64,000 nucleotides of DNA from contig NZ_JAIFXZ010000003.1 of NCBI RefSeq assembly GCF_021033825.1, positions 248,001 through 312,000 of the forward strand, in the 5' to 3' direction. The translations under genes were made by a program, and so were the position numbers. Shown piece by piece: positions 18,249 through 28,711 of the stretch. The notes under the pieces are model-generated. The model was not told the DNA's origin, ran no database searches, and saw only the letters and a program-made list of their open reading frames with translations. The stretch is from Dietzia aurantiaca (GTDB lineage: Bacteria > Actinomycetota > Actinomycetes > Mycobacteriales > Mycobacteriaceae). Numbering within the stretch: the first letter of the stretch is position 1; every line of letters begins with the position of its first letter.

Positions 18249-21200
18249 TCAGCCCGGGTTCACGGTCAGCAGGAGGTCTCCGGCCTCAACCTGGCGCGGT
18301 CCCGAGACCAGGAGCTGGCCCACAACCCCTGCGGCATGGGCGGTGATGGGGGCCTCCATCTTCATCGCCTCGATCGTGCCCACCTGGGCACCCGCCTGGA
18401 CGGGGTCTCCTGCCTTCACGGTGAGCGTCACCACGCCGCTGAAGGGCGCCCCGACGTGGTCGGCTCGGGCTTCGTCTGCCTTCTGGGCGACGGGGCCTGT
18501 GGAGTCGGCCGCGCGGTCACGAACCGTCACGGTGCGAGGTTGCCCATTGACAGTGAGGTGGACGGTGCACAGGCCCTTCGCGTCGGGCTCGCCGATGGCC
18601 TCGAGTCGGATGAGGACCACGACCCCCTCCTCCAGCGAAACGCGATGCTCCTCGCCCTGCCGGAGCCCGTAGAAGAACTGGTTCGCCGACAGTCGAGAGG
18701 TGTCGCCGAACCGGCGGCGGTGTTCGGCGAACTCTGCGGCGGGCCCCGGGAAGAGAAGCCGGTTGAGTGCCTCGCGGCGAGGCGCTCCCGACACGGCGAG
18801 ATCCAGGCTGTCTTCGCGGGAGACGGGGTCCGGGGCCGGAGAGCCGTCGAGCGGCTCGACCCCCCGAGCCGACAGAATCGCCGAGCGCAGTTCCTCCGGC
18901 CAGCCCCCGGCCGGCGTTCCGAGCTCTCCCCTGAGGAACTCGACCACCGAATCGGGGACATCCATACGACTCGGGTCGGCTTCCAGCTCCTCAGCGGTGA
19001 TCCCTGCCCCGACCATGGCCAGCGCCAGATCTCCGACGACCTTCGAGGACGGTGTTACCTTGACCGGTCGGCCGAGGATCCGGTTGGCACCGGCATACGC
19101 AGCTTCCACGTCCTCGAATCGCCCTGCCAGCCCGAGTTCAGTCGCCTGGGCCCTGAGATTCGAGAGCTGCCCCCCGGGGATCTCGTGGGTGTAGATTCGT
19201 CCCGTCGGCCCGGGCGGGGCAGCTTCGAACGGTCGATAGACGGACCGCAGCGCCTCCCAGTAGGGCTCAAGGGCGAGCACTGCGTCGAGATCTAGGCCCG
19301 TATCCCGGTCGGTGTGGGCAAACGCGGCGACAATCGCGGACAGCGCGGGTTGACTGGTTGTTCCCGCCATCGGCGCGCTGGCCCCGTCCACCGCATCCGC
19401 TCCGGCTGTCACCGCAGCGAGATAGGTCGCGAGCTGCCCACCGGCGGTGTCGTGGCTGTGGACGTGGATTGGGACGTCGAACTCGCGCCGGAGCGCGGTG
19501 ACCAGCGTGGTGGCTGCTGGAGGCCTCAGCAGCCCGGCCATGTCCTTGATCGCCAGGACATGAGCCCCGCTGTCAACGATCTGCTCTGCCAACCGCAGCC
19601 AGTAGTCGAGGGTGTAGAGACGCTCGGCGGGATCGGAGAGGTCTCCGGAATATGCCATGGCCACCTCGGCCACCGTCGTGCCGGTCTCCAAGACCGCCTC
19701 AACGGCGGGCCGCATTGCCTCGACATCGTTGAGTGCGTCGAAGATGCGGAACACATCGATGCCGGTCCGCGCCGCCTCGTCGACGAACGCCCGGGTGACA
19801 GTCTCCGGATAGGGCGTGTAGCCGACCGTGTTCCGGCCACGCAAGAGCATTTGCAGCGGGATGTTGGGTACCTCCTCGCGGAGCCTCTCCACCCGCTCCC
19901 ACGGGTCCTCCGCCAGGAAGCGGAGTGCAACGTCGTAAGTGGCCCCTCCCCAACACTCGAGGCTCCACAGCTGTGGGGTCAGACGACCCACGTGGCCGGC
20001 AACCGCTGCGAGACCTGAGGTCCGGACCCGTGTCGCGAGCAGCGACTGGTGCGCATCCCGGAAGGTGGTGTCGGTGACGGCTAGCTGTGGTCTGTCACGA
20101 AGAAGCCGGGCGAACTCCCCCGGGCCGACCCTGAGTAACTCCTGCCTACCACCAGCGGGTGCAGGGGCATTCGCGGTCTCCGGTGGCAAAACCGGCAGCT
20201 TGTCCCGGGGATACACCTCGGTGGGCCGCGCCCCGTGGGGACGGTTGACGGTGACGTCCGCAAGATAGTCCAGCAATCGACCGGTTCGGTTGGTACTCGA
20301 GTGGCCGGTCAGCAGATGGGGCCGGTCGGCGATGAAGGAGGTGGTAACTCGTCCGGACACGAAGTCTGGATCGGTGAGGACCCCGCGGAGGAAGTCCAGA
20401 TTGGTTGATACCCCGCGGATCCGGAACTCCGCCAGGGCCCTCCGGACACGCCGCAGGGCCGTCTGGTGGTCGGCTCCCCGACAGGTCAGCTTGACCAGCA
20501 TCGAGTCGAAATGCCCACTGATCTCCGCGCCGAGGTGCGCTGCTCCGTCAAGGCGGATACCGCCACCACCCGGAGACCGGTAGACGGTGATCCGACCGGT
20601 ATCGGGCCGGAACTCCGCAGCGGGGTCCTCGGTGGTGATGCGACACTGCAGGGCTGACCCCCGTAGCGATACCGACTCCTGCGAGAGCCCGAGGTCAGCG
20701 AGGGTCTCCCCGGCCGCCAGACGTAACTGGGAGGAAACAAGATCGACGTCGGTGACTTCCTCGGTGACCGTGTGCTCGACCTGGATGCGCGGGTTCATCT
20801 CGATGAAGACGTGCCGACCGTCCGGGTCCACGAGGAACTCCACCGTGCCCGCGCAGGTGTACCCGACATGGCGCGCGAACGCGACGGCGTCCGCGCAGAT
20901 TCGGTCACGCAGCCTCGGATCCAGCGCTGGGGCAGGCGCGATCTCGATGACCTTCTGGTGACGACGCTGGAGCGAACAGTCCCGCTCGAAGAGGTGAATG
21001 ACCTGACCGGTGTGATCGGCGAGGATCTGCACTTCGATGTGTCTCGGGTCGGTCACCGCCTGCTCGAGGAACACCCGACCGTCACCGAATGCGGCCTCGG
21101 CCTCTCTCGATGCGGCGGAGATGGCTTCGCGCAGCGCCGCGAACTCGTGGCCCGGTTCCACCACCCGTCGCATGCCACGACCGCCGCCGCCGGCCACTGC

Positions 21201-21677
21201 CTTGACGAAGAGCGGAAAGTCGAGTCCGGATGCCGCCTCGACGAGCATGTCGACGTCGTCGGACGGAGAACTCGAGGACAGGACCGGCACCCCGGCGGCT
21301 CTGGCCGCCGCCACGGAGCGGGACTTGTCACCGGTTAGCTCGAGAACGTCAGCCGAGGGGCCCACGAAGATGATCCCGGCCCGCTCGCAGGCCCGGGCGA
21401 GCTCCGCGTTCTCCGCCAGGAACCCGTACCCCGGGTAGACCGCGTCCGCCCCGGTTGATTCGGCGACGTCCACGATGGTGTCGACGTCGAGGTAAGCCCG
21501 CACCGGATGCCCCGGTTCACCGATCTGATACGCCTCGTCAGCCTTGGTCCGATGCACCGCATGGCGGTCCTCGTAGGGGTAGACCGCTACCGTGCTCGCC
21601 CCGAGCTCGTACGCCGCCCGGAACGCCCGCACTGCGATCTCGCCCCGGTTTGCCACCAGGACCTTGCGCAGACTCAC
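18249..21677 (-). CDS. pyc: Pyruvate carboxylase
   Basis: 1142 aa. Carboxylates pyruvate to oxaloacetate with ATP and biotin. Domains: biotin carboxylase (about 1-450; [31 protein letters not shown]), carboxyltransferase (about 530-830; [18 protein letters not shown]), allosteric/PYC-OADA region, and C-terminal biotinyl domain with EAMKMEAP (biotin Lys about 1106). The GTG at 21677 overlaps the prpC stop (GTGA); longer starts inside prpC are rejected. Last gene of prpD-prpB-prpC-pyc, an unusual place for pyc. There it can turn the pyruvate made by the methylcitrate cycle back into the oxaloacetate the cycle consumes. Confidence 0.96.
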   Translation of the reverse strand: MSLRKVLVANRGEIAVRAFRAAYELGASTVAVYPYEDRHAVHRTKADEAYQIGEPGHPVRAYLDVDTIVDVAESTGADAVYPGYGFLAENAELARACERAGIIFVGPSADVLELTGDKSRSVAAARAAGVPVLSSSSPSDDVDMLVEAASGLDFPLFVKAVAGGGGRGMRRVVEPGHEFAALREAISAASREAEAAFGDGRVFLEQAVTDPRHIEVQILADHTGQVIHLFERDCSLQRRHQKVIEIAPAPALDPRLRDRICADAVAFARHVGYTCAGTVEFLVDPDGRHVFIEMNPRIQVEHTVTEEVTDVDLVSSQLRLAAGETLADLGLSQESVSLRGSALQCRITTEDPAAEFRPDTGRITVYRSPGGGGIRLDGAAHLGAEISGHFDSMLVKLTCRGADHQTALRRVRRALAEFRIRGVSTNLDFLRGVLTDPDFVSGRVTTSFIADRPHLLTGHSSTNRTGRLLDYLADVTVNRPHGARPTEVYPRDKLPVLPPETANAPAPAGGRQELLRVGPGEFARLLRDRPQLAVTDTTFRDAHQSLLATRVRTSGLAAVAGHVGRLTPQLWSLECWGGATYDVALRFLAEDPWERVERLREEVPNIPLQMLLRGRNTVGYTPYPETVTRAFVDEAARTGIDVFRIFDALNDVEAMRPAVEAVLETGTTVAEVAMAYSGDLSDPAERLYTLDYWLRLAEQIVDSGAHVLAIKDMAGLLRPPAATTLVTALRREFDVPIHVHSHDTAGGQLATYLAAVTAGADAVDGASAPMAGTTSQPALSAIVAAFAHTDRDTGLDLDAVLALEPYWEALRSVYRPFEAAPPGPTGRIYTHEIPGGQLSNLRAQATELGLAGRFEDVEAAYAGANRILGRPVKVTPSSKVVGDLALAMVGAGITAEELEADPSRMDVPDSVVEFLRGELGTPAGGWPEELRSAILSARGVEPLDGSPAPDPVSREDSLDLAVSGAPRREALNRLLFPGPAAEFAEHRRRFGDTSRLSANQFFYGLRQGEEHRVSLEEGVVVLIRLEAIGEPDAKGLCTVHLTVNGQPRTVTVRDRAADSTGPVAQKADEARADHVGAPFSGVVTLTVKAGDPVQAGAQVGTIEAMKMEAPITAHAAGVVGQLLVSGPRQVEAGDLLLTVNPG

Positions 21678-22792
21678 GACGCCTTCACCGGTCGCTGCTC
21701 GACGCCGGAGTAGGCGCTCAGGGGACGAATCAGCGCGTTCGACTCGGTCTGCTCGATGATGTGAGCGGTCCACCCTGTCACGCGTGAGGCGACGAAAAGC
21801 GGCGTGAAGAACGGGATATCGAATCCGAGCAGGTGATAGGTGGGGCCGGCGGGAAAGTCAAGGTTGGGCTTGATCCCTGTACGTGCCGTCATGGTACTGG
21901 CCATCGCGTCATAGATCTGCACCCACTTTCTGCCATCACGATGCCCGGCTACCTGCTTGAACGCCGCTTCCATCGTCGGCACGCGGGAGTCGCCGTTGCG
22001 GTAAACGCGGTGGCCGAATCCCATGATCTTCTGCTTGGCATCGAGCTTTGCGTGGACCCAGTCGACCGCCGATGCCGCGTCGCCTATCTCCATCATGTGG
22101 TGCATCACGGCTTCATTGGCTCCGCCGTGCAGGGGGCCCTTGAGGGCGCCGATCGCCGCGGTGATGGCGCTGAAGTAGTCAGAGGTGGTGGAGGTGACCA
22201 CCCTGGCGGTGAAGGTCGAGGCGTTGAACGAGTGCTCGGCATACAGGATCATCGAGATGTCGAACGCCGTGACGTCCTGCTCGGTGTAGTCATCGCCGAA
22301 GCACATGGCGAGGAAGTTCTCGCTGTATCCCTTGGTGTGATCGGGCATGATCGGCAACAGTCCTCGCCGCCGCCGCAGGTCAGCGGCGATCACGGTCGGC
22401 AGTAAGGCCAGCAGTCTGACCCCGTGTTCACGAAGCACCCGGGGGCTGTGCGCTTCCTCCTCCATGTCGCGGGCACCCAGCCAGCTCACGACCGTCCGCA
22501 AGACGTCCATCGGGTGGGCCGAGAGCGGCATCTGCGCCACCAGGTCGAGCAGACCTCGATCCGCTCGGCGAGCTGCTCGTTCGCGTTGCGTGAACGCCGC
22601 CAACTCGGCCGGGGTGGGAAGATCGCCGTAGAGGAGGAGGTAGGCGACCTCGTCGAACGAGCAGTTGGCGCACAACTCCTGGACTGCGTAACCACGGTAG
22701 GTCAGCGAGTTGGTCTCCGGAACGACCTTCGACACAGCGGTGGTGTCCACCACCACGCCCGCCAGTCCCTTCCTGATCTCAGTGGTACTCAT
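21674..22792 (-). CDS. prpC: 2-methylcitrate synthase
   Basis: 372 aa. Condenses propionyl-CoA with oxaloacetate to 2-methylcitrate. Citrate-synthase-fold motifs: GPLHGGANEAV (catalytic His), KIMGFGHRVYRNGDSRVP (catalytic His) and LDFPAGPTYHLLG (catalytic Asp region). N-terminus KGLAGVVVDTTAVSKV is typical of PrpC. The ATG at 22792 overlaps the prpB stop (ATGA); the stop overlaps pyc. The prp context separates it from housekeeping citrate synthase. Confidence 0.95.
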   Translation of the reverse strand: MSTTEIRKGLAGVVVDTTAVSKVVPETNSLTYRGYAVQELCANCSFDEVAYLLLYGDLPTPAELAAFTQRERAARRADRGLLDLVAQMPLSAHPMDVLRTVVSWLGARDMEEEAHSPRVLREHGVRLLALLPTVIAADLRRRRGLLPIMPDHTKGYSENFLAMCFGDDYTEQDVTAFDISMILYAEHSFNASTFTARVVTSTTSDYFSAITAAIGALKGPLHGGANEAVMHHMMEIGDAASAVDWVHAKLDAKQKIMGFGHRVYRNGDSRVPTMEAAFKQVAGHRDGRKWVQIYDAMASTMTARTGIKPNLDFPAGPTYHLLGFDIPFFTPLFVASRVTGWTAHIIEQTESNALIRPLSAYSGVEQRPVKAS

Positions 22793-23724
22793 AGCCAGCT
22801 CCCGAAGGTGAATAGGGCGGAATCGAACTGATTGAACTCCGCGTAGCGGTTGAGCTCGTACAGCCTGGAACGGTGCTGCATGCGGCCCAGCAGCCCGACC
22901 TGGGTGCCGTGGTTGGCAATCTCGTGCAGGCCCTCTTCGACGGCGTGCATCGCGATCCGCAGGGTTGTCACCGGGTAGATCACCGCGTCGTACCCAATCT
23001 CCTGGAGCACATGGGCACCGACCAGCTCTGATTTGCCGAACTCGGTGAGATTGGCCAGTAGCGGCACATTGATCGCTGCGCGGAACGCCTCGAACTCTCC
23101 GGCATCCGCGAGTGCCTCGGTGAAGATCATGTCCGCACCTGCGTCGACGTAGGCCTTTGCCCGTCCGATGGCGGCATCCAGTCCCTCCAGGGCCCGGGCA
23201 TCCGTCCTGGCGCAGATGACGAAACCGGGATCCCGGCGGGCCGCGACAGCGGCGCCCAGGCGCCGGACCATGTCCGAGGTGGGTACCACCGCCTTGCCGT
23301 CGAGGTGGCCACACCGCTTGGGGTTGACCTGGTCTTCCAGGTGACACCCGGCCAGGCCCGCGTCCTCTAGTTCACTGACCGTGCGGGCGGCGTTCATCGG
23401 TTCACCGAACCCCGTGTCGGCGTCGACGAGCGTGGGTAGGTCGGTTGCACGGGCGATCTGCCGGCTGCGATCGACCACCTCCGAGAGTGTGGTGAGCCCG
23501 ATGTCCGGCAGCCCCAGGTCCGCGGACAGTACCGCCCCGGAGACATACACTCCCTCGAAGCCGACGTCCTGAACCAGGCGAGCGACCAGCGGAGAGAACG
23601 CACCGGGCAGTCGGCAGATCTCAGGCGCCGCCAGGGCGGCACGGAAAGCATGCCGCTTCTCGGTGGCTGTCGTGACCGTGGAGAACAACCCGGAGGCGGT
23701 GCCAGCTGCGTTGTGCCCTGTCAT
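22789..23724 (-). CDS. prpB: 2-methylisocitrate lyase
   Basis: 311 aa. Cleaves 2-methylisocitrate to pyruvate and succinate in the cytoplasm. The isocitrate-lyase-superfamily active-site loop is seen as [11 protein letters not shown] near residue 130. Also [21 protein letters not shown] (metal ligand) and IFTEAL. Length is normal for PrpB. Overlaps prpC and prpD by ATGA at both ends, showing tight coupling in the operon. Confidence 0.96.
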   Translation of the reverse strand: MTGHNAAGTASGLFSTVTTATEKRHAFRAALAAPEICRLPGAFSPLVARLVQDVGFEGVYVSGAVLSADLGLPDIGLTTLSEVVDRSRQIARATDLPTLVDADTGFGEPMNAARTVSELEDAGLAGCHLEDQVNPKRCGHLDGKAVVPTSDMVRRLGAAVAARRDPGFVICARTDARALEGLDAAIGRAKAYVDAGADMIFTEALADAGEFEAFRAAINVPLLANLTEFGKSELVGAHVLQEIGYDAVIYPVTTLRIAMHAVEEGLHEIANHGTQVGLLGRMQHRSRLYELNRYAEFNQFDSALFTFGSWL

Positions 23725-25232
23725 AGAAGTCCGCCGTTGATCTGCGGCGCCCCGGCGAGTGCCTCGTCGGTCAGATTGACCGTTAGACCGCCCAGCTCAT
23801 CAGGGGCGAGTTCCGGCGCTCGCTGGACGGTGTCCAGGAATCGGTCCTGCTCGGCGTCGCTGACCAGCCCCTCGGCGAGGACGCGGAACTTCTCGATGTA
23901 CTGCTGCCGTGCGAAGGGGCGGGCGCCCAGCGGGTGGGCATCGGCCACGGCAATCTCGTCGATGATGACCGTTCCATCCGTGAGAGTGATCTCAGCTCGG
24001 CAGCCGAATGCCTTTTCCGAAGGATCGGTGGAGTGGTAGCGCCGGGTCCATTCCGCGTCCTCGACGGTGGAGATCTTCCGCCACAACTCGACGGTCTCGG
24101 GCCGGCGTGCCCGATCAGGCGCGTAGGAACGTTCGTGATGCCACGTTCCGTCCTCCAAGGCCACCGCGAAGATGTACATCACGGAATGGTCGAGGGTCTC
24201 GCGGCTGGCTTCGGGGTCGAACTTCTGGGGGTCTCCCGATCCGGTGCCGATCACCACGTGGGTGTGGTGGCTGGTGTGCAGGACGATCGACTCGATGGCA
24301 GTGAAGTCGGAAATCCGCTCCCTCATCCGGCGGGCCAGATCGATCGGGGCCTGACTCTGGTACTCGGCGGAATGCTCCTTGGTGTAAGTGTCCAGTATCG
24401 CGCGCTTGGCTTCGCCTACGCTCGGTAGTGGCACCGTGTACTCGTGATCCGGGCCCGACAGCAGCCAGGCGATCACGCCGTCCTCTCCCTCCCAGATCGG
24501 GGACGGGGCGCCCTCGCCGCACATCGCGCGGTCGACGGCCTCCACGGCCATCTTCCCCGCGAATGCCGGGGCGAACGCCTTCCAGGAGGAAATCTCGCCC
24601 TTGCGGGACTGGCGCGTAGCCGTGGTGACGTGAAGCGCCTGGCCAACGGCCTGGTAGATGGTCTCGGTATCCAGCCCCAGTAGGGTCCCGATACCGGCTG
24701 CGGCGGAGGGTCCCAGGTGGGCCACGTGGTCGATTTTGTGCTCGTGGAGGCAGATGCCCTTGACCAGGTTGACCTGGATCTCATACCCAGTTGCAATTCC
24801 TCGAACCAAATCGTGTCCGCTGGCACCCGTGTGCTGGGCCGCGGCGACGATAGCCGGGATGTTGTCTCCAGGATGCGAGTACTCGGCGGCGAGGAACGTG
24901 TCGTGGAAGTCCAGCTCACGGACCGCGGTGCCGTTCGCCCAGGCCGCCCACTCGGGCGAGACCTTTCCGGGGACCCCGTAGAGGGTGGCTCCGTTACCGT
25001 TCCGGCTCGCTGGATGCGCCTGCGCCTGTGCCCTGGCGACACTCGGCGGGCGGCGCAGCACCGAGGCAACCGCCACCGACGCGTTGTCGATGAGCCGATT
25101 GATCACCATCTCGGTGGTATCGGCCGGAACCGCCACGGGGTCGGCCGCGACTTCGGCGACCTTCCAGGCCAGATGCTCGGAACGGGCGAACTCTTCAGCG
25201 CTGCGGCGCGTGTACACAGAGTGGTTTCTCAT
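23721..25232 (-). CDS. prpD: 2-methylcitrate dehydratase
   Basis: 503 aa, MmgE/PrpD family. Dehydrates 2-methylcitrate to 2-methylaconitate. Seen: [51 protein letters not shown], and a C-terminal [20 protein letters not shown]. The ATG at 25232 is chosen because a TACGGT -10-like hexamer lies 7 bases before it, which fits leaderless transcription; GTG at 25241 is an alternative. First gene of the operon; divergent from prpR across a 111-base gap carrying paired repeats. No methylaconitate isomerase (prpF) is seen, as expected when PrpD is used. Confidence 0.95.
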   Translation of the reverse strand: MRNHSVYTRRSAEEFARSEHLAWKVAEVAADPVAVPADTTEMVINRLIDNASVAVASVLRRPPSVARAQAQAHPASRNGNGATLYGVPGKVSPEWAAWANGTAVRELDFHDTFLAAEYSHPGDNIPAIVAAAQHTGASGHDLVRGIATGYEIQVNLVKGICLHEHKIDHVAHLGPSAAAGIGTLLGLDTETIYQAVGQALHVTTATRQSRKGEISSWKAFAPAFAGKMAVEAVDRAMCGEGAPSPIWEGEDGVIAWLLSGPDHEYTVPLPSVGEAKRAILDTYTKEHSAEYQSQAPIDLARRMRERISDFTAIESIVLHTSHHTHVVIGTGSGDPQKFDPEASRETLDHSVMYIFAVALEDGTWHHERSYAPDRARRPETVELWRKISTVEDAEWTRRYHSTDPSEKAFGCRAEITLTDGTVIIDEIAVADAHPLGARPFARQQYIEKFRVLAEGLVSDAEQDRFLDTVQRAPELAPDELGGLTVNLTDEALAGAPQINGGLL

Positions 25233-25343
25233 GATTCGCACCGTATTCGCAGCGCGGCCCTCACCGATAGGTGCTGCTCAAGCGTAGTTTTGTGGCATTC
25301 CTAGACGATTTTTGCGAAACGTGCGAAAGGGTACGGTGCCGAT
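25233..25343. promoter_or_regulatory. prpD-prpR divergent promoter and operator region
   Basis: Four copies of TGCGAA(A/T) are seen. Two are on the plus strand (TGCGAAA at 25313-25319 and 25322-25328). Two are on the minus strand (forward ATTCGCA at 25234-25240 and 25245-25251). TACGGT hexamers lie 6-7 bases before the ATG of prpR (25332-25337) and of prpD (forward ACCGTA, 25240-25245), so both genes look leaderless. The first plus copy lies within TTTGCGAAA, which resembles the RamB/PrpR type of site. Confidence 0.6.
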
Positions 25344-26792
25344 ATGGCAAAGCAGTTCGCTGGTGCGCGAATCAAACGGCTCCGCGCCCAGCTCGGGTTG
25401 AGTCAGGTCGAGATGGCTCGTCGTGTGAACCTCTCCGTCAGCTACCTCAATCAGCTGGAGAACGACCAGCGTCCCCTGACGGTCACCGTGCTCCTCAAAC
25501 TGACCGATACGTTCGACGTGGAGGCCGGGTTCTTCTCCGGGGACTCGGAGGCGCGGATGATCGCTGACCTCCGATCCGCCCTGGCTGACGCCTCGGCACT
25601 TTCCGGGACGGGCGTATTCGACGATGCGGTTCCGGTCGAGATCGTAGCCCGGTTCCCCGAGGTGGCCACGCACCTGATCGCTCTGACGCGCCGACTTACC
25701 GAGGTGGAAGCCCGAGACGATGGCACCCCCCTGGACGGGCAGATGGCCTATGAACGGGTGCGGGACTTCTTCTACGCCAGGCGCAACCACATTCCCGAGC
25801 TTGACGCGCAAGCCGAGATCCTGGCATCCCGGTTCACCGCTGTGGGAGCCGACGCCGAGCCGGAGGCCCGGACGTGGCTCTCAGACGAACTCGGCGTTCG
25901 CGTCGAGATAGTCGGGCACCAGACTCCCTGGGGAGATGGCCGGGCCGGCTTTTCGGAGATCCCTCGGCGGCGCTATGACCGCGAGCGTAAGGTACTGGAA
26001 ATCCCCGGCTCAGCGTCGCCGGGTCGGCGGTACTTCCAGATCGGGGTCCAGACCGCATTTCTCAGACATAGTGACCTGATCGATCGGATCGTGGCCTCCG
26101 AGCCCGGTATGGACGAGCAGACCCGGGCGTTGGCACGAGTCGGGCTGGCCCAGTATTTCGCCGGCGCGCTGCTCCTGCCCTACGAACGATTTCTCGCGGT
26201 CGCGAGGCAGGAACGCTACGACGTGGAGCTCCTTGCCCAGCAATTCGGAGTGGGCTTCGAGACAATCTGCCACCGTCTTTCCACTCTTCAACGGACCGGT
26301 TCTCGTGGGGTTCCCTTCCTGTTCCTCCGAACCGACAGGGCAGGCAATATTTCGAAGCGGCAATCCGCCACGGCGTTCCACTTCTCCCGGGCGGGCGGGA
26401 GCTGCCCTCTGTGGGTGGTGCACCGTGCCTTCGAGTCGCCGAACAGAGTCGTCCGTCAGGTCGCCGAGATGCCCGACGGCCGGCGCTATCTGTGGATCGC
26501 GAAATCCGTGGCGGGGCGCACTCGAGGCTTCGGTGCACCCACACCCGAGTTCTCGGTAGCACTCGGTTGCGCGGTCGAGGATGCAGACGCCCTGGTCTAC
26601 GCCGACGGCCTGAATCTCGGCTCGGATGCGCGGGCCACCCCTATCGGCGCCGGATGCCGGGTCTGCGATCGAAGCGATTGCGTTCAGCGGGCCTTTCCCC
26701 AGTCCGGAGCCGTGATCGAAGCACCGGAGAACTCGCAGGGCGCCTCTCCGTACGCAACCTTCGTGGCCGGGGGCCGACGGCTCCTCGCCTGA
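25344..26792 (+). CDS. prpR: PrpR/RamB-type XRE-family regulator of propionate metabolism
   Basis: 482 aa. N-terminal XRE helix-turn-helix (residues about 6-62; IKRLRAQLGLSQVEMARRVN, LSVSYLNQLENDQRPLT). A central ImmA/IrrE-like region follows (LARVGLAQYFAGALLLPYER, FGVGFETICHRLSTLQR), then a C-terminal domain with Cys in GGSCPLW, ALGCAVED and GAGCRVCDRSDC, possible Fe-S ligands as reported for mycobacterial PrpR. Short-chain acyl-CoA-responsive members switch on prp genes. Divergent from prpD, so probably its activator and self-regulator. The symbol rests on family and context. Confidence 0.88.
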   Translation: MAKQFAGARIKRLRAQLGLSQVEMARRVNLSVSYLNQLENDQRPLTVTVLLKLTDTFDVEAGFFSGDSEARMIADLRSALADASALSGTGVFDDAVPVEIVARFPEVATHLIALTRRLTEVEARDDGTPLDGQMAYERVRDFFYARRNHIPELDAQAEILASRFTAVGADAEPEARTWLSDELGVRVEIVGHQTPWGDGRAGFSEIPRRRYDRERKVLEIPGSASPGRRYFQIGVQTAFLRHSDLIDRIVASEPGMDEQTRALARVGLAQYFAGALLLPYERFLAVARQERYDVELLAQQFGVGFETICHRLSTLQRTGSRGVPFLFLRTDRAGNISKRQSATAFHFSRAGGSCPLWVVHRAFESPNRVVRQVAEMPDGRRYLWIAKSVAGRTRGFGAPTPEFSVALGCAVEDADALVYADGLNLGSDARATPIGAGCRVCDRSDCVQRAFPQSGAVIEAPENSQGASPYATFVAGGRRLLA

Positions 26793-26808
26793 CGGCAGGA
26801 GTCGCCGG
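26774..26808. terminator. Imperfect hairpin between convergent prpR and B12-binding protein gene
   Basis: CTCCT with GCC pairs with GGC and AGGAG, extended by CCG/CGG with mismatches. It spans the prpR stop codon and ends about 20 bases before the facing gene. A weak candidate only. Confidence 0.35.
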
Positions 26809-26828
26809 CCTCATGCGCGACGCCGGAA

Positions 26829-27902
26829 TCAGAGCCAGTCGTTGCCCCCGAGCTGCAGCTCGGCCACGTCCAGACGAGGCGTCAGGCCCGTCTCCGGGGC
26901 GAGCCCGTGCTTTTCCAGGACGGCTCGGATCGTCTCGGCCGCGTCGATGTTGAGCGGGCTTGACACCCACATTCCGTAGGGCAGGTTGACGAATCGGTTC
27001 TCACGCACGGCCCTGAGGTCCCGGCTGGCGGGGTGGGCCTTGAGTGCGGCGATCTTGTCTTCCACCGTCTGCTCGCCGTATTCGACGAAGGCGATCATGT
27101 CCGGGTCTTCGGCAGCGAGGCGTTCCCAGCTGACGCTGGTCCAGGTGTCTGCGACGTCCTCTGTTGCGCTGCGGGCGCCCGCTGCGTCGATGATTCCCTG
27201 GGGGCCGCCGAACGAGCCGGAGGACAAGATGGTGTCGCTCGTGCTGTCGACCAGGAAGATGGTCGGCTTCTTTTCCGGGGCGGGCAACGCCCGGATGGCC
27301 TGCAGTCGCTCGGCCACGTCGTCTGCGGCTGCCGCGCCGGTTTCGGCGTTGCCGGTGATGGTGCCGATATTGCGCAGGTCAAAGTCGAGCGCCTCCCACG
27401 GGTCCATGGTTCCGCGTTGGACTTCACCCTCGTTCTGGCGGCAGGCCTCTGAGAGTTGGTAGACGCCGATGTCATGACCGGCGAGAACTTCCGGAGTAAG
27501 GCCACGTGACTCGGAGAATCCGTAGTTCCACCCGGCGAAAATGACGTCGGGCTCCGCGGCGACGACGTTCTCCAGAGTCGGGCCCTTGTCGGTGACCTCA
27601 TTCAGGTCGTCGATCTGGTCGCCGTAGGCCAGCCGCAGCAAGCCCTCGTCTTTGGACGCTGCGGCCACAGCAGTGATCTGGTTTCGAGCTCCGGCCGACA
27701 GGGCGATGGAGATGATGCCCGAGTCGTAGGCGAACAGCTCGTCCACCGTCTCGGGGTAGGTGACCTCCTGTCCGCAGTTGATCACGGTCACTTCCCCTCC
27801 AGTCCCCCCGTCGGCGCTCTCCGTGGCATCGGACCCGCAGGCGGAGACGAGGGCGAGGGTTGCCGCGAGCGCGGGTCCTGCGGTGAAGATCGAGCGTTTC
27901 AT
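26829..27902 (-). CDS. Corrinoid-type ABC substrate-binding lipoprotein, uptake system 2
   Basis: 357 aa. Lipobox VSAC near residue 20, then a helical-backbone binding domain (ENVVAAEPDVIFAGWNYG, GSFGGPQGIIDAAGA, DMIAFVEYGEQ). The ATG at 27902 overlaps the ATPase stop. It is the last gene of the minus operon FhuF-like, permease, ATPase, binding protein. Corrinoid as substrate is inferred from the riboswitch at 30650. It differs clearly from the first binding protein (10578), including a VINCGQEVTYPETVDELF start to the mature domain. Confidence 0.83.
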   Translation of the reverse strand: MKRSIFTAGPALAATLALVSACGSDATESADGGTGGEVTVINCGQEVTYPETVDELFAYDSGIISIALSAGARNQITAVAAASKDEGLLRLAYGDQIDDLNEVTDKGPTLENVVAAEPDVIFAGWNYGFSESRGLTPEVLAGHDIGVYQLSEACRQNEGEVQRGTMDPWEALDFDLRNIGTITGNAETGAAAADDVAERLQAIRALPAPEKKPTIFLVDSTSDTILSSGSFGGPQGIIDAAGARSATEDVADTWTSVSWERLAAEDPDMIAFVEYGEQTVEDKIAALKAHPASRDLRAVRENRFVNLPYGMWVSSPLNIDAAETIRAVLEKHGLAPETGLTPRLDVAELQLGGNDWL

Positions 27903-28711
27903 AGGTGTTTGCTGCTTTCTGTGGTGGTGACCGCGTCCCCGATGAGTAGGTGGGGCCGTCCGGTTCGGGGGTGGGCGACGATGTCGCCGTGGACGCCGAA
28001 TACCTCGTTGAGGAGATCGGCGGTGAACGTCTCGACAGGAGGCCCGTAGGCGACGATTCGTCCGTCGTCGACAACGGCGACCGAATCGAAGTACCGCAGA
28101 ACCAGGTCGAGGTCGTGGATAGCGGCCACGACTGTGGATTGCAGGTTGTCGAGCGCATCCATCAGTCGTAGCCGCCAAGCGGCGTCGAGGTGGTTGGTGG
28201 GTTCGTCGAGCATGAGCAGCGGAGTGCGCTGGGCCAGCGTCCTCGCTAGGACCACTCGGTGGCGTTCACCGCCGGAGAGCCGCGTACAGGATTGGTCACC
28301 ACGGCCGTCCAGGCCCACGGCCTGCAGCGCTTGATCGACGATGTCCTGCTCGCCTTCCTCCCCCAACGCCCACGGTGTGCGGTGGGGCGTCCTACCGAGA
28401 GCCACGGCCTCGGACAGGGTGAGCTCGGCCGACGGTGCCTCCTCCTGGCCCTGGACGGCGATCAACTGCGCACGTCGCCGGTACCGCATACGGTGCACAT
28501 CCATTCCGTCGACGGTCACTGAACCCGACACCGGTGCATCCAGCCCCGCCAGCACCCTCAGCAGTGTCGACTTTCCCGCGCCGTTCGGGCCGACCAGCGC
28601 GAGCCGGGACCCAGGGGGAACATCGAGCTCAACGCCAGAAACGATGACTCGTTTTCCCCTCGCGCACGACAGTTCATCGGCGATCAGGCGCACTCCGTTT
28701 TCCTGCCTCAT
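27899..28711 (-). CDS. ABC transporter ATP-binding protein, B12 uptake system 2
   Basis: 270 aa. Walker A GPNGAGKST, signature LSGGERHRVVLART, Walker B LLMLDEPTNHLDA, H-loop VVAAIHDLDLVLRYF. BtuD/FecE type; powers the FecCD permease encoded just upstream. ATGA overlaps with both neighbours. It has the same role as the 12811 ATPase, but the operon order is reversed: the FhuF-like gene leads here and trails in system 1. Confidence 0.9.
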   Translation of the reverse strand: MRQENGVRLIADELSCARGKRVIVSGVELDVPPGSRLALVGPNGAGKSTLLRVLAGLDAPVSGSVTVDGMDVHRMRYRRRAQLIAVQGQEEAPSAELTLSEAVALGRTPHRTPWALGEEGEQDIVDQALQAVGLDGRGDQSCTRLSGGERHRVVLARTLAQRTPLLMLDEPTNHLDAAWRLRLMDALDNLQSTVVAAIHDLDLVLRYFDSVAVVDDGRIVAYGPPVETFTADLLNEVFGVHGDIVAHPRTGRPHLLIGDAVTTTESSKHL

